This document shows positions 43,201 to 51,311 of a stretch of 64,000 bases of DNA, one piece after another. A program made the position numbers and the translations under genes. Each line of letters opens with the position of its first letter. The first letter of the stretch is position 1. This DNA is from Burkholderiales bacterium (lineage in GTDB: Bacteria; Pseudomonadota; Gammaproteobacteria; Burkholderiales; Burkholderiaceae_B): the NCBI GenBank assembly GCA_021299735.1, contig JAJTEM010000006.1, positions 62,001 through 126,000 on the forward strand. Reading direction: 5' to 3'. A model generated the notes under the pieces. The model did not search any database and was not told the DNA's origin. It was given only the letters and a program-made list of their open reading frames with translations.

Positions 43201-44778
43201 GACCTGAATGTGAGCCAAGGCTATGCATTGAAGTTTGCTCATGGTAATCAGCTGGATGGGAACGACGGTAAAATTGGCGCAGGGCTGTTCGCCGAAGGTT
43301 TGAATATTATTGGCGTACAAACAAACCCAGGCGCTGGGCGTAAAGTCAGCGTTTTCGGTGATATGAATTTGTATGGAAATTTCTCTGCGAATCAGATATC
43401 CGCAAACTCAATCGCTACGACTTCTTTGAGCACAAACTCCCTTTCAGTGAACGGCTCCGCTGCTTTCACCGGCAGTTTAAATATTCCAACCAATCAAGCG
43501 ATACAGTTTGGTGGCGTATTTGAATCAACTGATCCAGTGGCCATTCATAGGGTCAGCTACACAGAGGACCGCACCGCACTGCGAATCATCATCGGCGACA
43601 ATCTGAATACTTTTGGAACTGGTGGTGATGAATTGCAGGTTGGTGTCACGAACTTGGGCGACACCAACCTTTTCGCTTTTACGCCCACATTCAGGGTTGC
43701 TGGAAATGGTGACGTCATTGCGAGTGGTTACGTTCAAGCCACGGCGTTTAACGTCAGTTCAGATCGCCGGTTGAAAAATAACATTGCCGTGCAAGATACA
43801 GATTCGATGCTAGATCGTTTGGGCAAGATCAACACTTACAGCTATGGCTACACTGCGAACCCCGAAATTGGCCGTCGTATCGGTGTAATTGCCCAGGAAT
43901 TGCAAAGTCTTTTCCCCGAAGCCGTGGCCACACGTGCCGATGGCATGTTGTCTGTCGATTACAACGCCTTGGGCGCCATGGCCGCTGCAGGTGTTGGTCA
44001 GTTGAATAAAAAGTTTATCGGCCTGGATAAAAAAGTAACAGAGCAGGGCGAAAAGCTGACCCAACTCGATGCCAAAGTTTCGGGCCATAACACCCGAATT
44101 GAAGCGCTCGAGGGTTGGAAAACCGATGCTGTTGCGCGCATGGACAACATGCAAAGCGCCATTGACCTGAACATTCAAAAAATTGCGGACAATGCAGTGG
44201 CCATTCAAACCAACGCCAAAGCGATTGAGCGGCTTGACGATGCATTGCTCACCCTGGATGGCACAGTCAAAGGCAACACCGAGGCGATTGGTAATATCAA
44301 CGCACGTTGGGCACGCAACTTCAGTGCATCTGAAGATGGTTCGCTGTTGACTGTAAACGCAGTGGAACTAAAGGTGAGCAATTTTACCACTCAAAAAATG
44401 CGAGCCAACTCTGTTTACACCCAAAGGCTTGAAGCTGAAATAGCAAAAATTGCCGAACTGGAAGTTAATAACCTGCGCACCAACAGCGCCGTGGCTAACA
44501 CCGTACAGGCCGAGCAGGTTAATACCGGTTCTGTGCAAGTGTATGCTGGGGTTGGAATGCCAGCGTTGTTGTTTGCCGCCAAGGCTGATGGGCACTACAC
44601 CGTCAGCACCAGTGCGTTAGATGGCAGTTATGCCACAGCCACTGTAATTGTGAATGCGGGGCAGGCGCAGGTTATTCCTGCGGCCAGTAAGGGAATTGAG
44701 CTGATGGCCGAGGGCAATATGGTGAAAGTGATCGCCGCCGGCAAGACAATCAAAGCCAGCTGGATTAAGATGGGTTGA
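40297..44778 (+). CDS. Large trimeric fibre with S74 intramolecular-chaperone domain, probable pilus tip adhesin
   Basis: A 1493-residue protein with an N-terminal signal (PYLLGLGLGLSTVQTAYG). A PilV-like head (about 40-240) with CAW...TTC follows. Gly/Thr/Asn-rich beta-roll repeats (NTAVG, NTATG, NVAMG, SYATAIGADS, NTIALGRNST) resemble YadA heads. At the C-terminus a peptidase S74 domain carries SSDRRLKNNI, with Ser1155 and Lys1160 as the self-cleavage dyad. A coiled-coil then runs to the end. In this fold the C-terminal part trimerises the fibre and then cuts itself off. The gene stands where R64-type operons place PilV, the tip adhesin. Confidence 0.85.
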   Translation: MKKLLTMHGQVVRFQERMLVSAVRKAIPYLLGLGLGLSTVQTAYGVSGESSAAFTATQLVRQFTLKNTVAQVSMGMQGLVTEVNGEQRAPGMGERPAGFPLDMGSVPAAANLPRRDGAGRPLGYCAWDNASSVTTATHNAGLGVANPLVYAVVSPGLNGSMQTTCADILATGVGVGDDYVQVVAAMAVSSASYKSSVSTFANLPAGEEGDIRLVRDSNKLYSYDSVLGWKPVQAGPFEADASGGAGAIAYTTGKVTVADFQATTATLTGALTGTSATFSGALTANTLTGNGSGLTDLNASNFTSGVVSPQFGGTGVNGAAAANGTLLIGNGSGYSLGTLTAGTGIGVLNGAGSITISNTGVTSLAGTANQVNVSASTGAVTLSLPQDIATTSTPTFGGMMLNGGLMGTTATFSGGVTVDSLTAQRLNIGTSAGGVTNPNLIIGNGAMPGTQSGSGANTAVGISALASNTTGFSNTATGLRSMMFNTIGHGNSAVGYQTLYNNTTGIDNVAMGYASGLGNTIGSANTSLGGYAGMSNVSGSRNTFLGYSADSVTGALSYATAIGADSRVATSNTIALGRNSTADQVVIGTDTRNDTYANTKLYVNGVTNLNGDLRGTTATFSGGGAATPQVLAGSSTANYIALLGNASAGAYNPNTQAGDNVIFFSNGAINTGRLVLAPWTSSEVAMRMTTAGTTFNGGVTVDSIGAQRLNLGTNAGGVAFQNVIIGNNAMPGAQGGDGGNTAIGQSVLTSNTSGSFNTATGLQALLYNTTGFNNNATGVNALISNTTGYGNVAMGRDALVANTTGAYNTGLGQSAGYINTAGNFNTFLGFGATSTTGALSYATAIGADSTVATSNTIALGRNSTADQVVIGTDSRNDSVANTKLFVNGNTHFNGAVQVASAVNFNEVLGDKLNLWGGYGFGINNSNLTAYIPGAGQRFSVRTGGNFNGTEVFSVSGAGNMYLAGSMVSDLNVSQGYALKFAHGNQLDGNDGKIGAGLFAEGLNIIGVQTNPGAGRKVSVFGDMNLYGNFSANQISANSIATTSLSTNSLSVNGSAAFTGSLNIPTNQAIQFGGVFESTDPVAIHRVSYTEDRTALRIIIGDNLNTFGTGGDELQVGVTNLGDTNLFAFTPTFRVAGNGDVIASGYVQATAFNVSSDRRLKNNIAVQDTDSMLDRLGKINTYSYGYTANPEIGRRIGVIAQELQSLFPEAVATRADGMLSVDYNALGAMAAAGVGQLNKKFIGLDKKVTEQGEKLTQLDAKVSGHNTRIEALEGWKTDAVARMDNMQSAIDLNIQKIADNAVAIQTNAKAIERLDDALLTLDGTVKGNTEAIGNINARWARNFSASEDGSLLTVNAVELKVSNFTTQKMRANSVYTQRLEAEIAKIAELEVNNLRTNSAVANTVQAEQVNTGSVQVYAGVGMPALLFAAKADGHYTVSTSALDGSYATATVIVNAGQAQVIPAASKGIELMAEGNMVKVIAAGKTIKASWIKMG
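41536..42110 (+). repeat. First copy of a 575-base imperfect coding duplication in the fibre gene
   Basis: Copies begin at 41536 and 42385 with a constant offset of 849 bases and no gaps from GGV.VDS..AQRLN to VVIGTD.RND. The second copy is 42385-42959. It duplicates one block of the beta-roll shaft. Confidence 0.8.
42385..42959 (+). repeat. Second copy of the 575-base duplication in the fibre gene
   Basis: See the first copy. Differences are scattered and mostly silent or conservative, so the copies are old and maintained by selection or by gene conversion. Confidence 0.8.
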
Positions 44779-44857
44779 TGAATTCGCGAATTGGCTGGTT
44801 GACAATCAATCGGTTTCGGGTAAGGTTGAGTTCCTCAACCCCGCGCGCGCAAACAAC

Positions 44858-46018
44858 ATGGCAACAAAAATGGAGGCCTTCCCGGCCCCGGATCAAATAA
44901 AAAACGCAGCACCCAAAACAGAAGAACTGCAAACCGAAGAATTGGCTGAACTGGCAGCTGTGGATCCCGGCCTTATTAAGCAGGCCCGCCAAAAGCAAAC
45001 TGTGCTTGTCACGGGGCATGCAGGCTTCATTGGCTTTCACACAGCGAAGGCACTGCTGGAGCGCGGAGACAAAGTGATTGGCTTTGATTCCCTGAACAGC
45101 CACTACGACACCCGGCTTAAGCGCGAACGCCTCACCATGCTGGATGAAATTGCAAAGGCCACTGGCAGCAAATACCACACAGTGCGTGCCGACCTTTGCG
45201 ACAGCACGCAATTGCATGAATGCCTTGAAACTTACAAGGTACAGCGGGTTATTCATTTGGCAGGGCAAACCGACAAATTTTTATCGCACGACAAACCCGC
45301 CGAGTGCGTTCAAAACAACATCAACAGTTTTGTATCGCTGCTGGAAGCATGCAGGCATTTTAAAATTCACCATTTAACCTACGCCAGTAGCCATGCTGTT
45401 TACGGTGCGGGTTTTCAAAAGCCCATGAGCGAACGCGACAGTGCCAACCACCCTCAGCGGTTGGATGCAGCAACCCAGCGTGCCTGCGAGTTAATGGCGC
45501 ATTCTTACAGCCACTTGTTTAAACTGCCAACCACAGGTTTGCGGTTTTTTTCGGTGTACGGCCCGTGGGGCAGGCCAGATTCCGTGCTGTTTGCTTTCAC
45601 CAAGCGAATTCTGGAAGGCAAGCCCATTCAAATTTACAACGACGGCAGCAACACCCGCGACTACACCTATATTTCTGATTTGGTTGAGGCTGTATTGCGC
45701 GCAAGCGACACCCCGGCCGAGCCTAACCCTGTTTGGCTGGTGGAAGCACCCGACCAAGCCACCAGCAATGCCCCTTGGCGAATATTGAATGTGGGCAACA
45801 GCTTGCCCGTGTCGATTGAAGAATTGATCGCAGCGCTTGAACATGCGCTGGATAAAACCGCGATCAAGGAATACATCACAGGCCCAATTCTTGAAAAAAG
45901 CCAAAGCTGTGCCGATGTTAGCGCCTTGCAACAGGCCACCCAGTTCAGGCCTTCCACCCAGTTGGCTCAAGGTATTGCGGAATTCGCGGCCTGGTACCGC
46001 ATGTACCATCAGGTGTAA
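44858..46018 (+). CDS. Sugar-nucleotide epimerase homologue lacking catalytic Tyr and Lys
   Basis: A 386-residue protein of the extended SDR family, closest in my recall to UDP-glucuronate 4-epimerases. It has an N-terminal extension of about 45 residues. The cofactor motif GHAGFIG (53-59) and LRFFSVYGPWGRPD are intact. The catalytic YxxxK is D203-AAT-Q207: Tyr is replaced by Asp and Lys by Gln, and the Ser block is SSHAVYG. A normal epimerase reaction is therefore unlikely. It may be a sugar-nucleotide-binding or structural protein, or degenerate. It follows the fibre gene by 79 bases. Confidence 0.85.
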   Translation: MATKMEAFPAPDQIKNAAPKTEELQTEELAELAAVDPGLIKQARQKQTVLVTGHAGFIGFHTAKALLERGDKVIGFDSLNSHYDTRLKRERLTMLDEIAKATGSKYHTVRADLCDSTQLHECLETYKVQRVIHLAGQTDKFLSHDKPAECVQNNINSFVSLLEACRHFKIHHLTYASSHAVYGAGFQKPMSERDSANHPQRLDAATQRACELMAHSYSHLFKLPTTGLRFFSVYGPWGRPDSVLFAFTKRILEGKPIQIYNDGSNTRDYTYISDLVEAVLRASDTPAEPNPVWLVEAPDQATSNAPWRILNVGNSLPVSIEELIAALEHALDKTAIKEYITGPILEKSQSCADVSALQQATQFRPSTQLAQGIAEFAAWYRMYHQV

Positions 46019-46046
46019 AAAGGTGTAATACCGCTCAGTGTTAACT

Positions 46047-46068
46047 TAGTGTCGCCAATCCGACACTA
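46047..46068. promoter_or_regulatory. Perfect inverted repeat before the lipoprotein hydrolase gene
   Basis: TAGTGTCG and CGACACTA are separated by CCAATC. Eight-base arms with a six-base centre form a compact dyad, 100 bases before the hydrolase ATG. It fits a TetR-type operator; which regulator binds is unknown. Confidence 0.5.
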
Positions 46069-46168
46069 TCGGTACATCTAATTCCTGTCATCTTCCAGTA
46101 ACAAGAAGATACAAACACAAATCCACAAGGCCCTTGTTCAAACAGGGCGGAGATGGCAGGAGACTCTC

Positions 46169-48307
46169 ATGACTGTAGTGCCCTTCAACAAACTGTTGTC
46201 AGTCGCTTTTATTTGTGCCACTTTGGGCCTCGCAGCCTGCGGCAGCGACGACACCCCAACGGCCGTGGCTGGCCCAGGCAACAACCCCACCAGCCCCAAC
46301 CAGCAGACTGAAGTGGCCACCGTTGTGGTCGCTAACTTTCAAAACCCCGATGCAGTACAGCGGCAGTTCACCGCCACAGCCTGTAGCGACAATGCAAACC
46401 AGCCACGCGCGGGCGGCAACAGCTACAGTGTCAACTTGCAATCAGCCAGCGGGCACAACATTGCATTTACCGTGTTCGAACCGGCAGAATTCAATTGCAA
46501 ACTGGGTAACCCGCTGGTGCTTGAAGGTCACGGCTATGGTGGTGCACGTGCCACCAGCCCACGTGGAATCATGAACGATTTGATTCAGGCTGGCGCAGGC
46601 GTAATCAGCATTGACCAACGCGGGTTTGGTGAAAGCGGTGGCACTGTGCGGGTTCTTGATCCCGATTTTGAAGGGCAAGACTTGCTCCAAATTTTGGATT
46701 GGGCCGAGAACAACCTGGACTGGTTGCGCTACGCCAGCGCCAATCCTTCAAACAAGCAAACCGCAGGCAACCGCAAATTCAATATGGTTGCAGGTGCCAC
46801 GGGTGGCAGCTACGGTGGTGGCTACCAGTTGTTGATTCACAACATCGATCCACTCAAGCGCCTGGACGCGCTAACGCCCGACATTGCCTGGAACGACTTA
46901 CGTTACAGCTTGAACCCCGGTGGTGCGTATGGCATTCAAAACTTTGCACCAGCCGAGGGCAATATCAAACCCACCGGCACGGTAAAGTCGGGCTGGGCAT
47001 TGTTGTTGGTGGCAGGTGGTGAAAGCGGTTCGCTGCAACCCAAACTGCAAGCTGGCAACCCCATGGCTTTGCAAACCAGTGGGCAAGACGCTCTAATTCG
47101 CGAAACTTTGTTGCGCGGTGCCACAGCCAACCGTTTTCCGGCAGGTGCACTTGAGTTTTTCCGATACCACAGCCCTAGTTACTGGTGCGATACCGAGGCA
47201 CCTGGCGCACAAACCTTCCTGCAAAGTGAAGTGGTGCCAGGCTTGGCCCAGAAAAAGCCTGACCCCGTTGACATTCTTTTTACCCAAGGATTCAGGGATA
47301 CGCTGTTTAATTTTAACGACGCATTCCACAACTTCGGTTGTTACCGCGCGCTGGAAGACGAGCAGGGCAAGAAGGCCGATGTTCGTCTGCTTACCCACCA
47401 AAGTGGTCATATTTTGCCATTGTCGCCTTCGATGGTGCCTGGCCTTGCTGACTTGGCAGAGCAGGGCGCACAAAATGGTTTGAATGAAATTGAATTCCAG
47501 AAACCTGCTGGCCCTTTTGCCTGTGGCGCACTAAGCATTCCTGAGGCGCAGTTCGCATTTCTAGTTGAAAAGCTGTTCACGCAGCAAGAAGTGGCAGCCA
47601 TTAAAAACAGCAGCCAATCCAACGCTTTCTCAACTTTGGCTGCTAGCAAAGGCAAGGTTTGCCTTAGCCTGAATGACGATGTGGGCCAAGTCACAGCCAC
47701 TGAAAATGCAGCAGTGTGGGTTGATGAAAGCATCTTATTCACCAAGTTGGGACCGAAGGCCAAAGGGCAGGTAACCAACAGCAATATTCAGCCCGTTGCG
47801 ATTGATTTCACCCCGGGTGCCGACCCTTTGAATGCACTGAGCAGTGCAGCAACTGGTGTTTTGCGTTATCCATTTGCACCTGCGGTTATGCCAATTCAAC
47901 TGCCTGCAGGCATAAACACTGTGGCCGGTATTCCAACCGCCACATTGGAAATTGCACCACCCGCCGACATGTTAATGAACCCGGTGTGTTCAGAGATTTA
48001 TTCAGCCACAGCCATGTCGCCATTTGGCTTGGTCGGGCTCGAGCCAGGCTGTGATCCCATGCTGTTCATCGGCCTGGGCGTGAATCGAAATGGTGCATGG
48101 CGCCTGATCGACGACCAGGTTACGCCCATTCGCGGCTTCGGCAAGCGCCATGTGGAAATGACGGGCGTGGCCGAACGTTTGGCTCAAGGAGAAACTTTGG
48201 GTTTGCTGGTTTATGGGTACCACCCGCAGTATCTGATAACTGGCTCCCGCGACCTTGTTACTCCATTGGTGGCGTTGCGAGGCACCTTGAACTTACCCAC
48301 CTTGTAA
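46169..48307 (+). CDS. Lipoprotein alpha/beta hydrolase (CocE/NonD-like)
   Basis: A 712-residue surface or periplasmic hydrolase. The lipoprotein signal ends in GLAAC followed by GSDD. A low-complexity linker precedes the hydrolase fold, with LEGHGYGGA, IDQRGFGESGG and the nucleophile elbow GGSYGGG (Ser214). A probable His lies in HQSGH near 410. The C-terminal part is beta-rich, as in CocE-type esterases and peptidases. A good ribosome site (aggaga) precedes ATG 46169. Substrate unknown. Confidence 0.85.
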   Translation: MTVVPFNKLLSVAFICATLGLAACGSDDTPTAVAGPGNNPTSPNQQTEVATVVVANFQNPDAVQRQFTATACSDNANQPRAGGNSYSVNLQSASGHNIAFTVFEPAEFNCKLGNPLVLEGHGYGGARATSPRGIMNDLIQAGAGVISIDQRGFGESGGTVRVLDPDFEGQDLLQILDWAENNLDWLRYASANPSNKQTAGNRKFNMVAGATGGSYGGGYQLLIHNIDPLKRLDALTPDIAWNDLRYSLNPGGAYGIQNFAPAEGNIKPTGTVKSGWALLLVAGGESGSLQPKLQAGNPMALQTSGQDALIRETLLRGATANRFPAGALEFFRYHSPSYWCDTEAPGAQTFLQSEVVPGLAQKKPDPVDILFTQGFRDTLFNFNDAFHNFGCYRALEDEQGKKADVRLLTHQSGHILPLSPSMVPGLADLAEQGAQNGLNEIEFQKPAGPFACGALSIPEAQFAFLVEKLFTQQEVAAIKNSSQSNAFSTLAASKGKVCLSLNDDVGQVTATENAAVWVDESILFTKLGPKAKGQVTNSNIQPVAIDFTPGADPLNALSSAATGVLRYPFAPAVMPIQLPAGINTVAGIPTATLEIAPPADMLMNPVCSEIYSATAMSPFGLVGLEPGCDPMLFIGLGVNRNGAWRLIDDQVTPIRGFGKRHVEMTGVAERLAQGETLGLLVYGYHPQYLITGSRDLVTPLVALRGTLNLPTL

Positions 48308-48347
48308 AATTTAATGCCATAATCCGAATACGAGTTAATTATTTGCA

Positions 48348-48377
48348 GCGCCCACTTATCGTGGGCGCAATTATTTT
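48348..48377 (+). terminator. Hairpin after the hydrolase gene
   Basis: The arms gcgcccac and gtgggcgc enclose ttatc, followed by aattatttt. It lies 16 bases before the next start codon, so it may attenuate rather than block. Confidence 0.65.
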
Positions 48378-48392
48378 CAGTACAAATTTCCA

Positions 48393-49052
48393 GTGAAAAA
48401 CCAGGCCAAAGCGCAAGCTGTAGAAAATACCCAAGGTGTACGCCCTGCCATGCAGGCGCGCAGCCTTAAAAAACGGCACGACCTGCTGAAAGCCGGACGA
48501 AAGCTGTTGCACACACGTGTACTTGAAGAAATTTCCATCAAGGACATTTGTTCCGAGGCTAGTTGCACCGTCGGCTCGTTTTACAGTCGCTTTGAAGACA
48601 AAGAAAGTTACTTCGATGCCTTAATCGCCGAAAGTTGCCAGGAATTGCTGATGAGTGCCGCCAGCCAGTTTGATGATCGAAACTGGGTGGGCGTGGGTGG
48701 CCAACAAATTTGCGATGAAGTGGTCAGCTTTTTAGTAAGTATTTTTCAGGGTGAATACAGCTCAATTTTAACCGAGGCCTTTATTCGCGAATCCAAAGGC
48801 TTCATCGAATCCACACCCATGCGAGACGTGGGTTTTGGTTTTATCTCCACGGTGTCAAAGCCTTTGTTGCCGCACATCGACAGCACTGTTCACCCAGACC
48901 CCTTGCGTGCCTTGGCGTTTGCCATCCAGGTGGTGTACGGAGCCCTTCACAACGCCCGCTTGCGCGACTCGGGCCCTGTCAAATTTCGCACTCCAGAATT
49001 CGAAACGCGAATTCAGAATGTGGTAAGCAGATACCTCGGAATCAAGTCCTGA
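48393..49052 (+). CDS. TetR-family transcriptional regulator
   Basis: A 219-residue protein starting at GTG. A polar tail of about 22 residues precedes the helix-turn-helix (SLKKRHDLLKAGRKLL...ISIKDICSEASCTVGSFYSRFEDKESYFDALI). The ligand domain is helical. It stands between the hydrolase and the DUF1302 gene, and a 20-base palindrome lies downstream before the DUF1302 cluster. Control of that cluster is likely by position. Confidence 0.92.
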   Translation: MKNQAKAQAVENTQGVRPAMQARSLKKRHDLLKAGRKLLHTRVLEEISIKDICSEASCTVGSFYSRFEDKESYFDALIAESCQELLMSAASQFDDRNWVGVGGQQICDEVVSFLVSIFQGEYSSILTEAFIRESKGFIESTPMRDVGFGFISTVSKPLLPHIDSTVHPDPLRALAFAIQVVYGALHNARLRDSGPVKFRTPEFETRIQNVVSRYLGIKS

Positions 49053-49060
49053 CAAGCCCT

Positions 49061-49076
49061 GTAGTGAAATTACTAC
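49061..49076. promoter_or_regulatory. Small dyad after the TetR gene
   Basis: gtagt and actac are separated by gaaatt. With a six-base centre it has the same layout as other dyads near TetR genes in this window. Confidence 0.3.
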
Positions 49077-49157
49077 TAAATTGCGAGTATTGACAATTCG
49101 AGCAACATTTCATGTTACTCCGGTGGTACATTTTTAGATAAGGCGCTCTAAATAAAC

Positions 49158-49177
49158 AAAACTGTAATTACGGTTTT
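49158..49177. promoter_or_regulatory. Near-perfect 20-base palindrome before the DUF1302 cluster
   Basis: The sequence is AAAAC, T, GTAATTAC, G, GTTTT: symmetric except for one base pair. It sits about 75 bases after a TTGACA box (49090) in the 375-base gap following the TetR gene. It is a candidate operator for that TetR protein. Confidence 0.5.
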
Positions 49178-49253
49178 ATTTTTTCGCAGGCTGCTTTACA
49201 CTAAGTAAAAATTAGCAAAAAGCATCAACAAAGATGCAACAACCGGAGGTGAC

Positions 49254-49298
49254 ATGTCTTACTTTTCTCAAGGTTCCCGAAGTTCCCCACGAAGTTGA
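49254..49298 (+). CDS. Candidate 14-aa leader peptide before the DUF1302 gene
   Basis: A near-ideal ribosome site (ccggaggtgac) precedes an ATG that opens a 14-codon ORF (MSYFSQGSRSSPRS) ending in TGA at 49296. The same frame continues open to the DUF1302 gene. The much weaker site at the real ATG (49428) makes this mini-ORF stand out. Such ORFs can act as translated leaders that control the gene after them. Confidence 0.35.
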   Translation: MSYFSQGSRSSPRS

Positions 49299-49427
49299 TT
49301 CGTGCCTGTTGCAGGCCGGAACAACTATTCGATTTTTAAGTTGATTTTCCGACATCCTCAGTCTTGGGGCTGTTCGGTATTAGCAGGTGAGTTGCGCCTG
49401 CACACTCGACAATTATTTGGGGGCTAC

Positions 49428-51284
49428 ATGAACAAACATTCTTTTACTAAAACAAAAACCAGTGTTGCAGTTCGCAACATGATTGCAGTGGGGTTGTTTG
49501 CCGCCGCTGTAATGCCCGTGCAAGCAGCTAATTTTCAGCTGGGTGATTTCGACCTGAGCGTGAACTCCACAGTATCCGCCGGTACCAGTTTCCGTATTGA
49601 AGGACAGGACCCGGCGCTGGTGTCTGCCAACAATACAACGGCAGGTGGTGTTCGGGGCAGGGGGCTATCAAACACCGGAGATGACGGCAACTTGAACTTT
49701 CAGAAAGGCGATACGTTTTCTTCAATTATCAAAGGTGTTCATGATTTTGAGTTGAAGAAAGATAACTACGGTTTCTTCAGCCGTGTGAAGTGGTTCTACG
49801 ATTACACCCTGAGTAAGAAAGACGTGTTCCACGGCCATGAGCCTACGAGCAACAGGCAAAACCAGCGTCTCGAAGACAGTGGCTTTCATCCATACGCCCG
49901 TTTCGATGGCATCGATTTGCTTGACGCATTTGGTTATGTCAACACCACCGTTGGTGGCATGCCACTCGACTTGCGTTTGGGCAAGCAGGTTATTAGCTGG
50001 GGTGAAAGCACATTTATTCTCAGCCCGATTGCCGGCCTGAATACAGTAGACGTTTCAGCTTTCCGCCGCCCCGGCGCTGAGTTGAAAGAAGGCTTTACGC
50101 CCGCTGAAATGTTGTATGCCAACCTCGGCCTTACCGACACCACAAGCCTGGAAGGTTTTGTACAACTGAAGTGGCGCAAAACAGTGCCCGAAGGATGCGG
50201 TACTTACTTCTCGTCATCAGACTTCGCAGCCGATGGTTGCGCACGTCTGGCATTTGGTGGCTCCGCTGCAAGTCCAAGAGATGGTCTTCAATTTGGCTCA
50301 ACTTTTGTAGGCCGTGTCCAAGATCGCCAGCCCGATGACGGCGGGCAGTTTGGTTTGGCTTTGCGCAGTTACTTCGAAGAACTGGACGCAGAGCTGGGTG
50401 TTTATGCCCTGCAATATCACACTCGTTTGCCACTTGCCAGTTTGAGCAAAGGTGCTTTGGGTAATGCGTTTTTTAACCCCAACTTGGCGCCTGGAACCCC
50501 AGGCGCAGGTTTTGGAAACACCTTCGGTCCTGGTTCAGGTTCCGGCTACGTCATCGATTACCCTGAAAATCAGCAGGTATTCGGCGCAAGTTTTGCAACC
50601 AACGTGGGTGGGTGGGCTTGGTCTGGTGAAGTTTCCATGGCCAAGGATCAAGCCATTCAAATCAATGCGAATGATTTATTGGCTGCAGGCTTGACCAACG
50701 GAGCGCCTGGCAGCGCGCCGGCTGCTTTGACTCAGCGAATCAACAGCGCACCCAACAACAGCATTGTGAATGGCTTTGATCGTTTTGATGTAACCCAAAT
50801 TCAAAACACATTCATCAAAACTTTTGACCGTGCATTGGGTTCAAGCCAGGTGGTGTTGGTTGCAGAAGCCGCTGCCGTATTTGTAGACGATCTGCCAGAA
50901 GTGACTACCAGCAACGCAACATCAGGCATTCGCTACGGTCGTCAGGCGGTGTTCGGTTCTGCTGGCGCCAGCCAGGACAAGAATGGTTTTGTGACCGAGT
51001 TTGCTTGGGGTTATCGCCTGCGCACGCAAGCCACTTATCGTGATGTGTTCCTGGGCATTGACTTGATTCCAAGCCTGGCTTGGTCTCATGACGTAGATGG
51101 TTATTCACCAGAACCTGGCCAGGCGTTTAACGAGGGCCGCCAATCAGTCGGCTTGGGCTTGGGCTTTGAGTTTGATGCAAACACAAAGGCATCAATCAAT
51201 TACACCACGTTCACCAATGCTGCCAATTACGATGTGCTTCGCGACCGCGACTTCATATCGTTAAGCGCATCCTACTCATTCTAA
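49428..51284 (+). CDS. DUF1302 outer-membrane protein
   Basis: A 618-residue protein with a signal peptide (hydrophobic core MIAVGLFAAAVMPVQA). Its beta-barrel-like pattern ends in Phe (ISLSASYSF), the usual outer-membrane C-terminus. It belongs to DUF1302, whose genes nearly always stand before DUF1329 genes. ATG 49428 is chosen because the longer ORF from 49302 would put a non-signal segment before the signal peptide. It is probably a pore or receptor for a hydrophobic compound, by inference from context. Confidence 0.9.
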   Translation: MNKHSFTKTKTSVAVRNMIAVGLFAAAVMPVQAANFQLGDFDLSVNSTVSAGTSFRIEGQDPALVSANNTTAGGVRGRGLSNTGDDGNLNFQKGDTFSSIIKGVHDFELKKDNYGFFSRVKWFYDYTLSKKDVFHGHEPTSNRQNQRLEDSGFHPYARFDGIDLLDAFGYVNTTVGGMPLDLRLGKQVISWGESTFILSPIAGLNTVDVSAFRRPGAELKEGFTPAEMLYANLGLTDTTSLEGFVQLKWRKTVPEGCGTYFSSSDFAADGCARLAFGGSAASPRDGLQFGSTFVGRVQDRQPDDGGQFGLALRSYFEELDAELGVYALQYHTRLPLASLSKGALGNAFFNPNLAPGTPGAGFGNTFGPGSGSGYVIDYPENQQVFGASFATNVGGWAWSGEVSMAKDQAIQINANDLLAAGLTNGAPGSAPAALTQRINSAPNNSIVNGFDRFDVTQIQNTFIKTFDRALGSSQVVLVAEAAAVFVDDLPEVTTSNATSGIRYGRQAVFGSAGASQDKNGFVTEFAWGYRLRTQATYRDVFLGIDLIPSLAWSHDVDGYSPEPGQAFNEGRQSVGLGLGFEFDANTKASINYTTFTNAANYDVLRDRDFISLSASYSF

Positions 51285-51311
51285 GAACAGAGACACACTG
51301 GAGGAATTTTT

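Noticed and set aside
49302..49427. Extended N-terminus for the DUF1302 protein
   Set aside because: The extra residues would precede a clear signal peptide, and the start at 49302 lacks a ribosome site.
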